DNA of 64,000 bases from Eubacteriales bacterium (GCA_024655885.1 JANLFN010000010.1:48634-112633), one strand, 5' to 3'. Numbered from the stretch's first letter, positions 1-7,932 are shown. Made by a program: numbers and translations. The notes: generated by a model from the sequence alone, not told the origin.

Positions 1-312
1 CATCATCCGCCGGCCTTTATAGTGGATTGGCTCCTGAAGAGCGACCACTTTGTGAGAAAAGGCGGACATGTGGCTGAATATATGGTGCTCGGAGTACTGG
101 TTATAAATTTGCTTAAACGGTGGGACTTGAAAAAATATTTCATAATTTCGTTATCCGTGTGCTTTATTTATGCCTCTTCGGATGAAGTGCACCAGCTGTT
201 TGTCCCCGGCAGGGCCGGGAGGGTGAGCGATGTGCTGCTGGACACGGCGGCCGCCCTGGTGGGCATGGGCATTGTGGCCGGCCTGCGAAGGGTGAGGAAG
301 CCCGGATTGTAG
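1..312 (+). CDS. VanZ-like membrane protein (5' end outside window)
   Basis: The frame is open from base 1, so the start lies upstream of the window; a GTG at 22 is only the first possible start inside it. The visible part carries the VanZ pattern: RKGGHVAEY near the beginning, a hydrophobic segment, then SSDEVHQLFVPGR with GRVSDVLLDT, followed by a last hydrophobic helix. VanZ-family proteins are small membrane proteins, some linked to teicoplanin resistance, most of unknown role. The gene ends 47 bases before the epimerase gene on the same strand and could share its transcript. The family call is firm; the function is not. Confidence 0.75.
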   Translation, partial: HHPPAFIVDWLLKSDHFVRKGGHVAEYMVLGVLVINLLKRWDLKKYFIISLSVCFIYASSDEVHQLFVPGRAGRVSDVLLDTAAALVGMGIVAGLRRVRKPGL

Positions 313-359
313 TTAAAGCTGCAGTTGAAGAAAATCAGGAATAGTTAGGGAGTTGCGAA

Positions 360-1337
360 ATGGCAAAGTATTTGGTGACCGGCGGTGCCGGTTTTATCGG
401 CTCCACCATTGTGGAGCGTCTGGTGGAGCGCGGGTACGAGGTCCGGGTGGTGGACAACCTGTCCACAGGCAAACTTGAAAATATACAGGGGCTGATGGGC
501 AAAATAGAGTTCCTCTGCGGCGACCTGGCGGACTTTCGCGTGGCGGAAAGGGCGGTGGACGGCGTGGAGTACATCCTGCACCAGGCGGCGCTTCCTTCGG
601 TGCCGCTGTCGGTGAGCGACCCCGTGGCCGTTAACCGGAGCATCGTGACCACCACCGTCAACCTTTTTAAAGCGGCGGCCGACGGCAAAACCGTAAAAAG
701 AATAGTACAGGCCGTATCTGCGGCGGCTTACGGGGATTCCCCCCAGCTTCCCAAGAGGGAGGATATGGACCCCGATCCTTTGTCCCCCTACGCGGCTGCA
801 AAGCTGGCCCAGGAATACTACGGGAGGGCCTTCTGCAATGTCTATGGCCTGGAAATATTATCCCTCCGCTACTTTAACGTGTTTGGCCCCAAGCAGGATC
901 CCAAATCCTTTTACGCCGGGGTGATACCTATTTTTATTTCCCGGATGCTGCAAAACAAGAGGCCCACCATTTTTGGCGACGGACTTGCCAGCCGGGATTT
1001 TATCTATATAGATAACGTGGTGGAGGCAAACCTTGCGGCGTGTACCTGCCAATGGCCGGGAAGGGCCGAGACCGTCAATATCGGGAGCGGCAGGTCCATA
1101 AGCTTGAACGGGCTGGTTGACAAGCTGAATGGGATTTTAGGCACAAAATTGTCTCCTGTCTACGCAGAGGCGAAAGCCGGCGATGTGAGGCATTCGGTGG
1201 CGGATATAGCCAAAGCCCGGGAACTGCTGGGCTATGAGGTTAAAGTTGATTTTGACGAAGGGCTGGCCAGGCTGGTTGAGTGGTTCAAAGGGAGAGAAGC
1301 TGAGAAGGCTGAGGGGCTGAGGAAGCTGAGAGGCTGA
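360..1337 (+). CDS. NAD-dependent sugar-nucleotide epimerase/dehydratase
   Basis: Extended short-chain dehydrogenase of 325 residues. TGGAGFIG at residues 7-14 is the Rossmann glycine motif. YAAAK holds the catalytic Tyr/Lys pair, and RYFNVFGP with FGDGLASRDFIYIDN are typical of UDP-hexose or UDP-HexNAc 4-epimerases (GalE/WbpP type). It probably interconverts nucleotide sugars for surface polysaccharide; the exact sugar cannot be read from sequence. GGGAG lies 7 bases before the ATG. The last 14 or so residues (from GREAEKAEG on) are encoded by a GCTGAG-type repeat, so the C-terminus has been rewritten by repeat DNA. A strong terminator follows. Confidence 0.85.
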   Translation: MAKYLVTGGAGFIGSTIVERLVERGYEVRVVDNLSTGKLENIQGLMGKIEFLCGDLADFRVAERAVDGVEYILHQAALPSVPLSVSDPVAVNRSIVTTTVNLFKAAADGKTVKRIVQAVSAAAYGDSPQLPKREDMDPDPLSPYAAAKLAQEYYGRAFCNVYGLEILSLRYFNVFGPKQDPKSFYAGVIPIFISRMLQNKRPTIFGDGLASRDFIYIDNVVEANLAACTCQWPGRAETVNIGSGRSISLNGLVDKLNGILGTKLSPVYAEAKAGDVRHSVADIAKARELLGYEVKVDFDEGLARLVEWFKGREAEKAEGLRKLRG

Positions 1338-1340
1338 GGC
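1297..1340 (+). repeat. GCTGAG tandem repeat, copy F (inside 3' end of epimerase gene)
   Basis: Tandem, slightly irregular GCTGAG hexamers (AGCTGAG, GGCTGAG, GGCTGAGG). They match the 5' arm of the composite repeat found at 2786, 10242, 24452, 31665, 33310 and 34366. This copy lacks a CTCAGC array. It is the only copy that is translated, forming the C-terminal codons and stop of the epimerase. Confidence 0.75.
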
Positions 1341-1380
1341 AAAGGAAAAAAGTGTTGAAAATTAGGATAGAGACAGGACA

Positions 1381-1418
1381 AAAAGGGCTTGAGACTGAAT
1401 TGTCTCAAGCCCTTTTTT
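1381..1418 (+). terminator. Intrinsic terminator after epimerase
   Basis: GGGCTTGAGAC (1385-1395) pairs perfectly with GTCTCAAGCCC (1402-1412) across a 6-base loop, followed by six T. The left side is A-rich, so it may also terminate the opposing spo0E-like gene that ends at 1479. Confidence 0.92.
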
Positions 1419-1478
1419 GGTCTATCCCCACTTGCCGCTTCAGCGGCGGGTCCTGAAAATCCTCTTGCTCTGTCCTGC

Positions 1479-1655
1479 CTAATCTCTGGCTCTTTCCTTT
1501 TGCACGGTCCTGCTGTAGCGCAATAAGACCCTGTCCAGCCTTTTGCTGTAGCTCTGGACCTGGCTGCTTTGCAAGTCGTAATGGTTGCTTTCGATGAGAG
1601 CGTTTAACCTGGCGTACATTTTTGTGATGACATGATACAATAGTTCCTTCGACAT
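1479..1655 (-). CDS. Spo0E-family aspartyl-phosphate phosphatase
   Basis: Fifty-eight residues. The pattern ARLNALIESN, then SSQVQSYSKRLDRVLLRY, matches the Spo0E family: a two-helix protein with a S-x-x-LD-x-(V/L)(L/I) signature in helix 2. These proteins remove phosphate from Spo0A~P and delay sporulation. The start was chosen at the second of two close ATG codons because the G-rich ribosome site lies 7 bases before it; the first ATG is only one base away. A longer frame upstream to 1760 has no ribosome site. Transcription would come from the AT-rich region near 1790-1800, which has an extended -10 (TGC-TATAAT) on this strand. The family is likely; which kinase or regulator it opposes is unknown. 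Confidence 0.75.
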   Translation of the reverse strand: MSKELLYHVITKMYARLNALIESNHYDLQSSQVQSYSKRLDRVLLRYSRTVQKERARD

Positions 1656-1900
1656 GAACATACCCCCCCTACTTGAAAATGACTGCCTGAATATTGCTCC
1701 TTTAATGCTCAAACTCAGGTGCCGATCCTTCACTGGGATAAAACGCTTTACGTGTTTCATTGCGTATAATGTTCTTATAATATAATCTAATTATAGCATA
1801 ATATGGCAAAATATAAAGCATTATGGGAAATTATTACGTCGGATTTAGCCCGGCGTCCTGGGAAGATGCATATAATGGTGTGAATGTTTTAAAATTGTTA

Positions 1901-1929
1901 TTACTCTTTTAAAAGATTAATGTTATAAT
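1901..1929 (+). promoter_or_regulatory. Candidate sigma-A promoter of the walRK operon
   Basis: TTACTC (1901-1906), 17-base spacer, TATAAT (1924-1929). The -10 is perfect and the -35 matches three of six consensus bases. It lies 163 bases upstream of the chosen walR start, leaving a long leader. Confidence 0.4.
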
Positions 1930-1934
1930 GGTAA

Positions 1935-2074
1935 TTGGCTGTTGGTTGATAGTTGTTGGTCGATAGCTTTGTCCCTTAAATTTTAACGCGTGCTATCTTT
2001 ACACGCTTTTTCCATATTAAAATCCTTATTGTTTTTCCTGATGCCAACAACCGCCGACGAATAACCAATAACCG
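1935..2074. repeat. Imperfect inverted arms of GTTGGT/ACCAAC type in walR leader
   Basis: Left arm 1935-1966 has repeated TTGGYTG and GTTGGT units. Right arm 2042-2074 has CCAACAACC and ACCAATAACC, the approximate reverse complement. The design (tandem short motif, then its complement downstream) resembles the GCTGAG/CTCAGC element between walR and walK, but the sequence is different. Confidence 0.4.
1987..2011 (+). terminator. Weak attenuator-like hairpin in walR leader
   Basis: GCGTG (1988-1992) pairs with CACGC (2002-2006), followed by five T. A five-pair stem is short, so it may be a pause or attenuator or mean nothing. Confidence 0.25.
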
Positions 2075-2091
2075 AAGCGGGAGTGTATTTT

Positions 2092-2787
2092 GTGAATAAA
2101 AAAATTCTTATTGTCGACGATGAGAAGAATATTGTCGATATCCTCAAATTCAACCTCAAAAAAGAAGGCTTCGAGACAATGGAAGCCTATGACGGGGAAC
2201 AAGCCGTTGACATGGCATTGAGCCAGAAACCGGATTTGATACTGCTGGATATCATGCTGCCGAAAATGGACGGTTTTACTGTTTGCCGCAAAATCAGGCA
2301 GGAGTCTTCCACTCCCATTTTAATGCTGACGGCGAAAGAGGAGGAAGTGGATAAGGTCCTGGGACTGGAACTGGGGGCGGATGATTACATTACCAAGCCC
2401 TTCAGCCCAAGGGAGCTGATGGCCAGGGTAAAGGCCAACCTGAGGAGGACCGTGCCCGAGGAATCCCTGAAAAGTGCGGGCAACTGCATAAGATGCGGAA
2501 GTGTGGTAATCGATATGGACCGCTATGAGGTAAGGCGGGACGGCACGGTGATTGAACTGACGCTGAGGGAGTTTGAGCTGGTAAAATTCCTTGCACTCCA
2601 GCCGGCCCAGATTTTTTCGAGGGAAAGCCTCCTGGAAAAAGTATGGGGCTATGAGTATTACGGGGACGTGCGCACGGTGGATGTCACCGTGAGGCGGATC
2701 AGGGAGAAGCTGGAGAGGGATCCGGCAAATCCTGAATATATTCTCACCAAAAGAGGCGTGGGGTATTATTTCAATAAATTGTGCTGA
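2092..2787 (+). CDS. walR: Response regulator WalR (OmpR/PhoB type)
   Basis: 231 residues. Receiver domain: KILIVDDE at the start, phosphorylatable Asp53 in LLDIMLP, TAKE and TKPF switch regions. C-terminal winged-helix domain: LREFELVKFL, WGYEYYGDVRTVDVTVRRIREKLE and TKRGVGYYF. WalR controls cell-wall hydrolase and envelope genes. Start chosen at GTG 2092 because GGGAG sits 8 bases upstream; GTG 2083 overlaps that site. Gene order with walK, yycH, yycI, murA, walJ and rlmH supports the WalR assignment over a generic PhoP. Between walR and walK lies a 275-bp composite repeat, so equal expression of the pair cannot be assumed. Confidence 0.92.
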   Translation: MNKKILIVDDEKNIVDILKFNLKKEGFETMEAYDGEQAVDMALSQKPDLILLDIMLPKMDGFTVCRKIRQESSTPILMLTAKEEEVDKVLGLELGADDYITKPFSPRELMARVKANLRRTVPEESLKSAGNCIRCGSVVIDMDRYEVRRDGTVIELTLREFELVKFLALQPAQIFSRESLLEKVWGYEYYGDVRTVDVTVRRIREKLERDPANPEYILTKRGVGYYFNKLC

Positions 2788-3060
2788 GAGGCTGAGAAAG
2801 CTGAGAAGCTGAGAGCTGAGGGGCTGAGGTTGCAGAAAGGCTTTGGAGAAGGGCAAGGTTAAGGCAAAAGAGCTGAGGAAAAGATAAAGGCGAAAAGAGT
2901 GGAAAAATTTTTCAGCTCTCAGCATCCGTGAAACGGATATCTCAGCCTTGCGAAGCAGGAGACTCAGCATTCGCAGAGCGAATATCTCAGCATTTACGCA
3001 GCAAAGTTTCAGCGTTTGGGAAGCAAACAACTCAGCGCTCAGCATTCATGAAATGAATAT
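2786..3060 (+). repeat. Composite GCTGAG/CTCAGC repeat, copy A (walR-walK gap)
   Basis: Full-length copy starting at the walR stop. Order: GCTGAG tandem arm (about 2784-2828); a purine-rich core containing GGAGAAGGGCAAGGTTAAGG; a segment AAGATAAAGGCGAAAAGA; then from 2918 an array of CTCAGC boxes, each followed by a mini-hairpin. Hairpins: ATCCGT/gaa/ACGGAT (2924-2938), CTTGC/gaa/GCAGG (2947-2959, one mismatch), ATTCGC/aga/GCGAAT (2969-2983), a weak TTT/AAA unit (2992-3007), GTTTG/ggaag/CAAAC (3014-3028) and ATTCAT/gaa/ATGAAT (3044-3058). The period is about 22-23 bases. The 5' and 3' arms are complementary at the hexamer level. Confidence 0.85.
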
Positions 3061-3091
3061 GCCCCTGATTTTAAATGGCTGTGAGGTGCCT

Positions 3092-4891
3092 ATGTTTTTG
3101 AAGAGTCTGCAGTGGAGACTTGTATGGATATTCATGGCAATTACCGTTTCTATCACCATCGTAATATGGTTTTGGCTTAATCAGTCGGTAGAGCTGTCCT
3201 ATTATCAAACCTTCAAGAAGGATATCGAAAGGAACTACAACAACTGGGAGATGAAGGACAACCCAAGCCCCGAGGAGATTATCTACGATTTAAGGGAAAA
3301 CAGAAACTCCATTCTTATTTTCCGGGTAAGAGACTATTTGAGCATTACGGTATTTGATAAAAAACAGAATAAAATCATCTATTCCTCCGATTCGAAGTAC
3401 AATAATTCCAATAACCCCGAAGGGTTCTACTACGACATTTTGAAGTCCAAAAACCTGAACGAGGTGCTGCTGGGCAGTGAAAAAGGGGATCAAAATCCCC
3501 GTGCCGCAAAGGACAATGACGGGAGGGTGTTTTTTGACTATGCCCGGTCCAAAGGGGACTTCATAGTGTATTTCAGGTTTTACCGGGAAGAGTGGGGCGG
3601 AATTATCGACAAGTTCAACAATATTTTGCTGGTAGGATGCGTATTTGGCATTGTGGCCTCCATGGCCTTGGGGTATATCCTTTCCAAAACCATTACCGTT
3701 CCCATCGTGGATATCATGCATAAAGCCCAGAGGCTTGCGGCAGGCGATTTTGACCAGGCACTGGCCGTGAAGTCGGATGACGAGATCGGCAAACTGACCG
3801 GCGCCTTCAACTACATGGCGGGAGAGCTGAAAAATACCTTGCTGGAAATCTCCCGGGAAAAGAACAAGATTGAAACGATTTTGAATTATATGACGGACGG
3901 TATCATCGCATTTAACCTGCAGGGAGAGGTCATTCACGCCAACCCGGCTTCCCGGAAGATGCTGGGGGTGGGAGAGTTTGACAAAAACTTTAATGATTTT
4001 TCCCGCCAGTATGAATTGGGGATCCGTCTTGAGGATGTGCTGTACCTCGGCTCCACAGGGAATAAGGAGAGGAACGTGGAGGTGGATGGCCGGTATCTAA
4101 GGGTGCATTTTGTGGTGTTTACGGATGAGGAGGATAAGGCAGGCGGCGTTATTGCCGTACTTCAGGATATCACCGAGCAGGAGAAGCTGGATAAAATGAG
4201 AAGGGAATTTGTTGCAAACGTGTCCCACGAATTGAGGACCCCGCTGACTTCCATAAAAAGCTATGCAGAAACGCTGATGGACGGGATTTTGGAGGACAGG
4301 GACACCGCAGAGAGGTTTTTGAGCGTCATAAACTCGGAAGCGGACAGGATGACGCGGCTTGTAAAGGACCTCCTGCAGCTTTCCAGGTTTGACAGCCGGC
4401 AAATGCAGTGGAATATTCAGGACCTGTCCTTTGTAGACCTGGTGACGGGCACCGTTGAGAAAATGCAGCTGGAAGCCAGGGACAAGGACCTCTGCGTGGA
4501 GAGCTACGTCATAGGGGATATACCGAATATAAAAGGGGACCGGGACAGAATTGAGCAGGTTGTGCTGAATGTGCTGAGCAATGCGGTCAAGTATACTCCC
4601 CGGGGAGGCAAAATCACCGTCTATATCGGGAAAATTTACAGCGATGTGTATATGAAGGTTGTAGACACGGGAATAGGCATACCCCGGGAAGACCTGCCAA
4701 GGATATTCGAGAGGTTTTACAGAGTTGACAAGGCGCGCTCCAGGGAGATGGGGGGCACCGGCCTGGGACTTTCCATAGCCCGGGAAATTGTGGAGGCCCA
4801 TGGGGGGACCATATCGGCCAGCAGCGAGGTGGAAAAGGGCACCGAGATTACGGTGAGCCTGCCCGTACAAGGGCTTGCCCGGGAGATGTAA
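3092..4891 (+). CDS. walK: Sensor histidine kinase WalK
   Basis: 599 residues. N-terminal membrane helix (about residues 8-28), an extracytoplasmic domain of about 140 residues, second helix near 175-198, a HAMP linker (LSKTITVPIVDIMHKAQRLA), a PAS-like segment (LNYMTDGIIAFNLQGEVIHA), the phosphoacceptor box VSHELRTPLTS with His379, and a Bergerat ATPase with NVLSNAVKY, DTGIGIP and GTGLGLS. This is the WalK layout; it phosphorylates WalR in response to wall status. Start chosen at ATG 3092, with GAGGTG just upstream. The frame stays open back to 2948, but that part only translates the composite repeat. It probably forms one operon with yycH/yycI, whose products restrain WalK in Bacillus. Confidence 0.93.
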   Translation: MFLKSLQWRLVWIFMAITVSITIVIWFWLNQSVELSYYQTFKKDIERNYNNWEMKDNPSPEEIIYDLRENRNSILIFRVRDYLSITVFDKKQNKIIYSSDSKYNNSNNPEGFYYDILKSKNLNEVLLGSEKGDQNPRAAKDNDGRVFFDYARSKGDFIVYFRFYREEWGGIIDKFNNILLVGCVFGIVASMALGYILSKTITVPIVDIMHKAQRLAAGDFDQALAVKSDDEIGKLTGAFNYMAGELKNTLLEISREKNKIETILNYMTDGIIAFNLQGEVIHANPASRKMLGVGEFDKNFNDFSRQYELGIRLEDVLYLGSTGNKERNVEVDGRYLRVHFVVFTDEEDKAGGVIAVLQDITEQEKLDKMRREFVANVSHELRTPLTSIKSYAETLMDGILEDRDTAERFLSVINSEADRMTRLVKDLLQLSRFDSRQMQWNIQDLSFVDLVTGTVEKMQLEARDKDLCVESYVIGDIPNIKGDRDRIEQVVLNVLSNAVKYTPRGGKITVYIGKIYSDVYMKVVDTGIGIPREDLPRIFERFYRVDKARSREMGGTGLGLSIAREIVEAHGGTISASSEVEKGTEITVSLPVQGLAREM

Positions 4892-4913
4892 TTTATTTTT
4901 AAATGGGATGTAA

Positions 4914-4942
4914 TGGATTTGTAATATAAAATGTTGTATAAT
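4914..4942 (+). promoter_or_regulatory. Possible internal promoter upstream of secreted protein gene
   Basis: TGGATT (4914-4919), 17-base spacer, TATAAT (4937-4942). The -10 is perfect and the -35 weak. It would allow yycHI-murA transcription apart from walRK. Confidence 0.35.
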
Positions 4943-5019
4943 AAATATAAAGAATCAGGGAAATTGTGAAAATTTATGTAGGACAGCCAGTCATATTTCC
5001 CGGTATGGAGTGTTGCACT

Positions 5020-5523
5020 ATGTTAAGAAAACTATGCACCATAATTATTCTTGTATTTATTACAACAGCTTTTACGGTTCCGGCTTTCGCAGCGGGAAAC
5101 GATATTTACAGTAAGGCTACCGGCGAAACGGGCAATCTATATGTGACTATTACAAAACCGGACAGCGACCAGGACTTTACCTTTAAGAAGTCCTACATCC
5201 TGTGCGGCAAAACCGACCTGGAGGGAATCCATGTCAAATTGTTGAGATACAACAAAAACTCAGGGGCCTATGAAAGCTTTAACAATACGGATGGGGTGAG
5301 CAGCTGGACCATAGGCAGTTCGGGGATCTTTATGAAAGAGGTGCAGCTGGAAACGGGCCTTAATGATATGAGGGTGGTGGCCTATAAAACCGATGCGGAG
5401 GGCAACGTCAGCGGAGGATACCAGATAACCGATTTTGCAATTACCGTATCCAATGAATCTGTGAAGGATAAAATCATCGACAGCGCATTGAAAGCAATGG
5501 ATATATTTAAAGGGTGGTTTTAA
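5020..5523 (+). CDS. Secreted protein of unknown function in wal operon
   Basis: 167 residues. A signal peptide (LRKLC, a hydrophobic stretch, then VPAFAAG) predicts export with cleavage near residue 24. The mature part has TGNLYVTITKPDSDQDFTF and a later TGLNDMRVVAY, giving a beta-rich look that may be an Ig-like fold; I do not recognise a family. Start chosen at ATG 5020 (GGAG 9 bases upstream), because it begins the signal peptide; an earlier in-frame GTG at 4966 would add a polar extension. Its place between walK and yycH suggests an extracytoplasmic partner of the WalK system, but that is inference from position only. Confidence 0.6.
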   Translation: MLRKLCTIIILVFITTAFTVPAFAAGNDIYSKATGETGNLYVTITKPDSDQDFTFKKSYILCGKTDLEGIHVKLLRYNKNSGAYESFNNTDGVSSWTIGSSGIFMKEVQLETGLNDMRVVAYKTDAEGNVSGGYQITDFAITVSNESVKDKIIDSALKAMDIFKGWF

Positions 5524-5587
5524 TTGAGGAAGGACCCTTGGAAAGTGTGATATCTAAAACAAATAAGCGTATAATCTGGGGTTACGG

Positions 5588-7057
5588 ATGAGGTTGGGCA
5601 AGGAAGCATTAAAATCCTATGTATTGATTCTATTACTGATCACAAGCGTTTTGCAGGTAGGAATCCTATGGATGCGTCAAAACTATGGGCTTCCTTTTAA
5701 TTTTTTATCGGAAGTTTTTTCAAGCCAAAAAACCGATTTTACGGCCGACGGCAGTGAATACTTCAAGCCCTCCAAAATTGTGGTTTCCGGGGGGGATGAA
5801 TCCCACTGGATCATGAATCAGGGTTCAAACCGGTATGCGCTGCTGTGGAAAGAGATTGAGAGCAATTATATTAAAAGTATTTTTCAAAATAACTTGCAGC
5901 CCGCATCAAGCGTTCCTTATTCGGAAGAGGAATGGGGGAAGCAGGTGATTAAAAATGCGGTTGTGGCGGATTTTAAGACCAATATCCCCACCCCGCTCCT
6001 TTCATGGTTTTACAAAATTTCCGCCCCTCCTTTCGATGAGCCTGCCGGAATTCACAAACTGGCCGTGCTGCCCAGAGAAGATGTGAATAACGGCATCACC
6101 CTGTACATAACGGATGACTCCAAAATATATAAATACATATTTCCGGTCCAGCTTGGGTGGATCACCAGGGACGGGTACAAGAAAATTTTTGAGGACATCC
6201 GGCAGGATGAGTCTCTGAGAAAGTATATGGTCATTGCGGAGTCCGATTACAGGAATAAGGGAAAAAGTCCCATTGCCCAGGATATACTGATGTTCGCAGG
6301 GGCCAGCCTGTCCAGCTATGAGGGCATACGCAGCGTTTATTGCGAGGCTCCCGAAGCGTTCACGGTAAAGGACCGAAAAAACCCTTCGGAGCTGGAAAAT
6401 CTGTCCTCCTTGATTACGGCCGGTGAGAAAGAGGTGTATGACTGGGCGGAGGATGTCTACGGGGCGACGGTATTCAAAAACCTGAACAACCTGTATAAGG
6501 TTTACGGTGACGGCTTGCTGGAATACAAGTATATAGGGACCCCGGACGACAGTGAAAAAAGCAGTGTGGGCAGCGCCTTTGAAAAGGCTGTGGAATTTAT
6601 AGGCAAAAGGAAAAATTTGTTTTCAGGGGCCAACCTGTACTTTTCCGGGATTCAGACCGTAGAAAAAGGTGTCTACGAAATCACCTTTGATTATTGGGTG
6701 GACAGCGTGCCTGTCTTTGTGGACTACAAATCCAATGACAGGGACGGGGTGCAGCTTTCCCACGCGGTCACCATAAGGGCAAACAGCAAGAGGGTCACGA
6801 GCGCCTGGTGGATTATCAAAAGGTTTGAGCAGGGAAAGGAAGACAAGTATAACATCAATTTTGCGGATTTTCTGGACAATACCTTTACCGACTATTCCAA
6901 GTTGAAAAATGACAAGGATTTCTTTATCAGCGATATAAGCATATCCTATAGCATCCAGCCCTATTTGGAAAAACAGAGCATGGAACCGGTGTGGGTGGTG
7001 TCGGCCAAGGGGCAAAAAAATTACGTCTATCCCATGCAGAAAAGAGAAGGTGGCTGA
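5588..7057 (+). CDS. yycH: YycH-like regulator of WalK
   Basis: 489 residues. One N-terminal membrane helix (KSYVLILLLITSVLQVGILW) and a long extracytoplasmic part. The position directly before yycI, and the length, fit YycH. In Bacillus subtilis YycH and YycI form a membrane complex that inhibits WalK. The stop codon lies two bases before the yycI start, indicating translational coupling. Sequence divergence from the Bacillus protein is high, so the call rests on topology and gene order. Confidence 0.8.
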   Translation: MRLGKEALKSYVLILLLITSVLQVGILWMRQNYGLPFNFLSEVFSSQKTDFTADGSEYFKPSKIVVSGGDESHWIMNQGSNRYALLWKEIESNYIKSIFQNNLQPASSVPYSEEEWGKQVIKNAVVADFKTNIPTPLLSWFYKISAPPFDEPAGIHKLAVLPREDVNNGITLYITDDSKIYKYIFPVQLGWITRDGYKKIFEDIRQDESLRKYMVIAESDYRNKGKSPIAQDILMFAGASLSSYEGIRSVYCEAPEAFTVKDRKNPSELENLSSLITAGEKEVYDWAEDVYGATVFKNLNNLYKVYGDGLLEYKYIGTPDDSEKSSVGSAFEKAVEFIGKRKNLFSGANLYFSGIQTVEKGVYEITFDYWVDSVPVFVDYKSNDRDGVQLSHAVTIRANSKRVTSAWWIIKRFEQGKEDKYNINFADFLDNTFTDYSKLKNDKDFFISDISISYSIQPYLEKQSMEPVWVVSAKGQKNYVYPMQKREGG

Positions 7058-7059
7058 TT

Positions 7060-7899
7060 ATGGACTGGTCCAGGGCAAAAACTGTGCTTATCTTTGTTCT
7101 GCTGGCGCTGAATATTTTTTTGCTGGCGAACCTTGACCCGCTTGATTCAGGCAGTGCCGTTTCAAAAGAAACCGTCGGCAATGCGGTAAAGATTCTGTCG
7201 GGCAGGGGAATTACACCGGAGTGTGAAATACCCCGGACGGATACCGATCCTGGAAAGCTGACCTTTGACGAGCAAAGCGGACTTCCCAAGTCCCAGATAG
7301 CCGGCATTCTCCTGGGGAAGGACCATTGGTCCCCCGATGAAATGAAAAATGGAAAGGCGATGGCCGAGGGGAGCAGGAGCCTGGTTTTTAACAGCGATCA
7401 CTCCCTGGCTTACAGCGACAGCCGCCCGCAGGAAAATCTGGATATTTCCAATAGAGAAAACGTGGAAAAAAGTCTTGCAAAATACCTGGATTTACTGGGC
7501 CTCCCCGCTTCAGCTTACTTTGTGGATTCTTATAAAGCCGGCCCCGACGGCAGCATTACCGTAATCTACAGGGAAAAATTCAAGGGGTATATTGTTTTTG
7601 AAAACTATCTGGAAATTACCGCGGGTAAAAGCGGGGTTTTGAGGCTGCAGTGCGAGTATAAAAAGATAGAGAATTTAAAAAAATCGGGCTCACGGATTAT
7701 TCCCGCGTACCAGATCCTCCTCAAAGAATATGGCCCGGAGATGGGGCCGGCGGTTATAACAAACATCGATTTGGGGTTTAAGGAATCCAGGCTGGAGCAG
7801 GACATGAAGGAAATATATAAGCAGCCGGTATGGAGGATAAGGACCGGGGATGGAAGCGAACGTTTTTTTAAAGCCTCCAACGGGGAAGAAATTAAGTAA
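7060..7899 (+). CDS. yycI: YycI-like regulator of WalK
   Basis: 279 residues. MDWSRAKTVLIFVLLALNIF is the hallmark YycI N-terminus: a short cytoplasmic stretch then one membrane helix. The rest is extracytoplasmic and includes a PepSY-like tail (SGVLRLQCEYKKIENLKKSG). Start chosen at ATG 7060, with AGAAGGTGG just before the yycH stop; the open frame back to 6991 overlaps yycH and lacks a ribosome site. It acts with YycH on WalK. Confidence 0.87.
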   Translation: MDWSRAKTVLIFVLLALNIFLLANLDPLDSGSAVSKETVGNAVKILSGRGITPECEIPRTDTDPGKLTFDEQSGLPKSQIAGILLGKDHWSPDEMKNGKAMAEGSRSLVFNSDHSLAYSDSRPQENLDISNRENVEKSLAKYLDLLGLPASAYFVDSYKAGPDGSITVIYREKFKGYIVFENYLEITAGKSGVLRLQCEYKKIENLKKSGSRIIPAYQILLKEYGPEMGPAVITNIDLGFKESRLEQDMKEIYKQPVWRIRTGDGSERFFKASNGEEIK

Positions 7900-7932
7900 A
7901 TGGAACGATTCAACCTGAAATGCATTTTTTTG

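Larger units (their letters stand above)
1656..2091. other. 436-bp intergenic region between spo0E-like gene and walR
   Basis: No gene seen. It holds divergent AT-rich promoter-like sequence (minus-strand TGC-TATAAT at 1790-1798, plus-strand candidate at 1901-1929), two arms rich in GTTGGT and its complement (1935-1966 and 2042-2074), and a small hairpin with T-run at 1987-2011. Confidence 0.6.

Noticed and set aside
2918..3060. CTCAGC array as a CRISPR
   Set aside because: Constant part is only six bases, the intervening parts are self-complementary hairpins rather than unique spacers, and no cas genes are present.
2948..3091. N-terminal extension of WalK encoded by the repeat
   Set aside because: The frame is open by chance through the repeat; a proper ribosome site and membrane helix begin at 3092. 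The same holds for 34538-34603 before hemL.
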